From: Segnochrobactrum spirostomi
GTDB taxonomy: Bacteria; Pseudomonadota; Alphaproteobacteria; Rhizobiales; Segnochrobactraceae
Assembly: GCF_009600605.1 (NCBI RefSeq)
Contig: NZ_VWNA01000002.1
Location: forward strand, 310,001 to 374,000
Length of the DNA: 64,000 nucleotides
Reading direction: 5' to 3'
Position 1 is the first letter of the stretch, and the number at the start of each line of letters is the position of its first letter. The position numbers were made by a program, and so were the translations under genes. The notes under the pieces were generated by a model. That model searched no databases, was not told the origin of the DNA, and was given only the letters and a program-made list of their open reading frames with translations. Of the stretch, positions 62,031 through 64,000 are shown piece after piece.

Positions 62031-64000
62031 ATGCGCGCTTATCGGGATCGCCAACGGACGCTCGAACAGCTTTCGCGCCACATCGCGACCTGGATCGACG
62101 AACTCGAGGCGTTCGAGCTGAAGCGCCGTGTCCCCCTCGGTCCCTTCGTCTCCACCGCTCCGGATGGCCGGCGCACCGTCCTCGATCGCGGCGAGGCCTG
62201 GCCCGACCGCTTCGGCATCCACCGCTTCGTCTCGCAAGACGCGATCACGGTGCCCGACGGAGCTGGTGTGGAGCTGCGGCTCGATTTCGGCGGCGAGACC
62301 CTGGTCCGCCTCAAAGGCGCCGAGGGCGGCGTTCTCAAGAGCTTCGCCGCCAATCCCTGCCACCGCCGCTTCGACGCGCCCCGCGGTGTGCCCTTCACCA
62401 TCGAGGCGGAGGCGGCGGCGCGCGGCCTGTTCGGTGTGCCGAACCGGACGCCCCGGATCGAAACCGCCGAGATCCTCCACTTTTATCCCGAGATCCGCGC
62501 GCTGCGCCGGCTTCTCGGCGTGGTGCGCGACACCGCGGCGAGCGTCACCGACCAGGAACTCGCCCGCTCCCTCTACGAGAGCGCCGAGATCGCCCTCGCC
62601 GAGTTGCGCCTGCCGACCGCCACCGCCGAAATCGGCCCCCGCGTCGCCGACCGGACGTGGGCGCGCGATATCTGGGAGCGCAGCTTCGAGCCGACCGATG
62701 CGCCCTCCCCTCTCCCGGACACCGCCCTCGCGAGCGCGGTCGCGGCGCACGCCCGTCTCATCGACCTCGTCGCCACGCTGCGCACCGCCTATCCGAAGCA
62801 AGGCCACGTCCTGGTGACCGGCCACGCCCACATCGATTATGCGTGGCTGTGGCCGCAGCCCGAGACGGTGCGCAAGATCGTCCGCACCTTCAACAGCGTC
62901 AGCACGCTGCTCGACGCCGACCCGGACTTCCGCTTCCTGCAATCTTCCGCGCTCTATTATCGCCATGTGGAGGAAGAGGACCCGGCGCTGTTCGCCGATA
63001 TCGCCCGCCACGTCGCCGCCGGACGCTGGGAGGCGATCGGCGGCATGTGGGTCGAGTGCGACACCAACATGCCCTCGGCGGAGGCCTTCCTGCGCCAGTT
63101 CCTGCTCGGCCAGACCTACCTGCGCGACCGTTTCGGGGTGACGAGCCGGGTCGCCTGGCTGCCCGACACGTTCGGCTTCACCGGCGCCATGCCGCAGATC
63201 CTGCGCCATGCCGGCATCGAGGCGCTCGTCACCATCAAGGTGTCCTGGAACGAAACCAACCGGCTCGAAGACAACCTGTTCCGCTGGCAGGGCAACGACG
63301 GCTCCCGGGTGCTCGTCCACACCTTCGACGCCTACGACAACGACGGCTACAACATGCTGATGACGCCGGCCGCCTTGTGCGAAGTCTGGCAGAAGCACGC
63401 CGCGAAGGATCTCGTTCCGAGCGTGATCGCCTCCTATGGCTGGGGCGACGGCGGCGGGGGCCCGGATCCGGATCAGATCGAGGCCCTGCCGCTCCTCAAC
63501 CTGATGCCGGCGATCCCGACGGTCGAGCACGGCGCGATCGAGCCCCACGTGCTGTCCCTCTCCCGGGAGCTCGAGAATGCTGCGGTGCCGGTCTGGCAGG
63601 GCGAACTCTATCTCGAATATCACCGCGCAACCCTGACGACCCAGGGGCGCACCAAACAGTTGAACCGCCGCGCTGAGGCCGCCCTCGTCGCCGCCGAGGC
63701 GGTCTCGGTGATCGATGCCCTCGCCGGCGGCGACGCGATGGCGCCCGACCTCGCCGAGGATTGGGCGCTCTTACTGCGCAACCAGTTCCACGACATCCTG
63801 CCGGGCTCGTCGGTCCGCGAGGTCTACGAGCAGACCGAGCCGGAGCTTGCCGGCATCGTCGCACGCGCCGATGCCGTGGTGGCCGCCCGCCTCGCGGCCG
63901 TCGTCGCCCGCCGCGAGGGCGCCACGGAGGGCCTCCTCGTGGCCAACCTGTCCGGCTCGGCGAAGTCGGCGGTGCAGATCGAGAGCGACACTGCGCTTCC
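62031..64000 (+). CDS. GH38 alpha-mannosidase (partial, runs off the window)
   Basis: 656 codons of an open frame with no stop before 64000; full GH38 enzymes are about 1000 residues. Zinc ligands H267 and D269 occur in GHAHIDYAWLWPQ, and the nucleophile is D379 in WLPDTFGF; GGMWVECDTNMPSAEAF and NQFHDILPGSS are further family blocks. ATG 62031 has GGAGG six bases upstream. No signal peptide, so it probably trims imported mannosides in the cytoplasm. Divergent from the importer operon. Confidence 0.92.
   Translation, partial: MRAYRDRQRTLEQLSRHIATWIDELEAFELKRRVPLGPFVSTAPDGRRTVLDRGEAWPDRFGIHRFVSQDAITVPDGAGVELRLDFGGETLVRLKGAEGGVLKSFAANPCHRRFDAPRGVPFTIEAEAAARGLFGVPNRTPRIETAEILHFYPEIRALRRLLGVVRDTAASVTDQELARSLYESAEIALAELRLPTATAEIGPRVADRTWARDIWERSFEPTDAPSPLPDTALASAVAAHARLIDLVATLRTAYPKQGHVLVTGHAHIDYAWLWPQPETVRKIVRTFNSVSTLLDADPDFRFLQSSALYYRHVEEEDPALFADIARHVAAGRWEAIGGMWVECDTNMPSAEAFLRQFLLGQTYLRDRFGVTSRVAWLPDTFGFTGAMPQILRHAGIEALVTIKVSWNETNRLEDNLFRWQGNDGSRVLVHTFDAYDNDGYNMLMTPAALCEVWQKHAAKDLVPSVIASYGWGDGGGGPDPDQIEALPLLNLMPAIPTVEHGAIEPHVLSLSRELENAAVPVWQGELYLEYHRATLTTQGRTKQLNRRAEAALVAAEAVSVIDALAGGDAMAPDLAEDWALLLRNQFHDILPGSSVREVYEQTEPELAGIVARADAVVAARLAAVVARREGATEGLLVANLSGSAKSAVQIESDTAL

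Overview
The window is GC-rich bacterial DNA (roughly two-thirds G+C by eye). It carries dense operons, many GTG/TTG starts and many 4-base start/stop overlaps. The content is ABC importers of the polyamine, ribose and BMP types, each with its own regulator and catabolic enzymes, which fits a soil or plant-associated alphaproteobacterium of the Hyphomicrobiales kind. That assignment is inferred from gene content only. I saw no rRNA, tRNA, CRISPR array, insertion sequence or phage gene.

Region 1 (76-9230) is the most unusual. An AraC-type regulator is followed by a tightly coupled phosphonate operon: HAD-IB phosphatase, CDP-alcohol phosphatidyltransferase, PEP phosphomutase, a 38-codon ORF, phosphonopyruvate decarboxylase, a PntC-like nucleotidyltransferase, AEP transaminase (PhnW), a SAM methyltransferase and an MFS protein resembling the lysophospholipid transporter LplT. 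Read together, these predict PEP -> phosphonopyruvate -> phosphonoacetaldehyde -> 2-aminoethylphosphonate (AEP) -> CMP-AEP -> a membrane phosphonolipid, possibly N-methylated, with its own lyso-lipid handling.

Region 2 (9354-16002) is a polyamine-type unit: XRE-cupin regulator, importer (one permease frameshifted), PuuB-like FAD oxidase and a small cupin protein. Region 3 (16065-29946) combines a ribose-type importer (including an ATPase-permease fusion) with three SDRs, a Baeyer-Villiger monooxygenase, an MBL-fold hydrolase, an iron alcohol dehydrogenase, an aldehyde dehydrogenase and a GntR regulator. The enzyme set mirrors the cyclohexanol-to-adipate logic, and GTATTAC operator pairs recur at two of its promoters.

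Region 4 (30209-38303) has a GntR regulator (frameshifted), a PotABCD-type importer, an RraA-like protein, an AruI-like ThDP decarboxylase and a creatininase-family amidohydrolase, which suggests a guanidino or amide compound. Region 5 (38344-45622) is a LacI-controlled sugar importer with a TIM-barrel isomerase and a Gfo/Idh/MocA dehydrogenase. Region 6 (45651-52756) is a BMP/nucleoside-type importer with a 2OG-Fe(II) oxygenase, a VOC protein and an isochorismatase-like hydrolase, behind a candidate sigma-54 promoter.

Region 7 (53035-64000) holds a sugar kinase, a dehydrogenase, an IolE-like isomerase, a ROK regulator, a Tat-exported-solute importer and the first 656 codons of a GH38 alpha-mannosidase cut by the window end. 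This looks like a glycoside utilisation unit.
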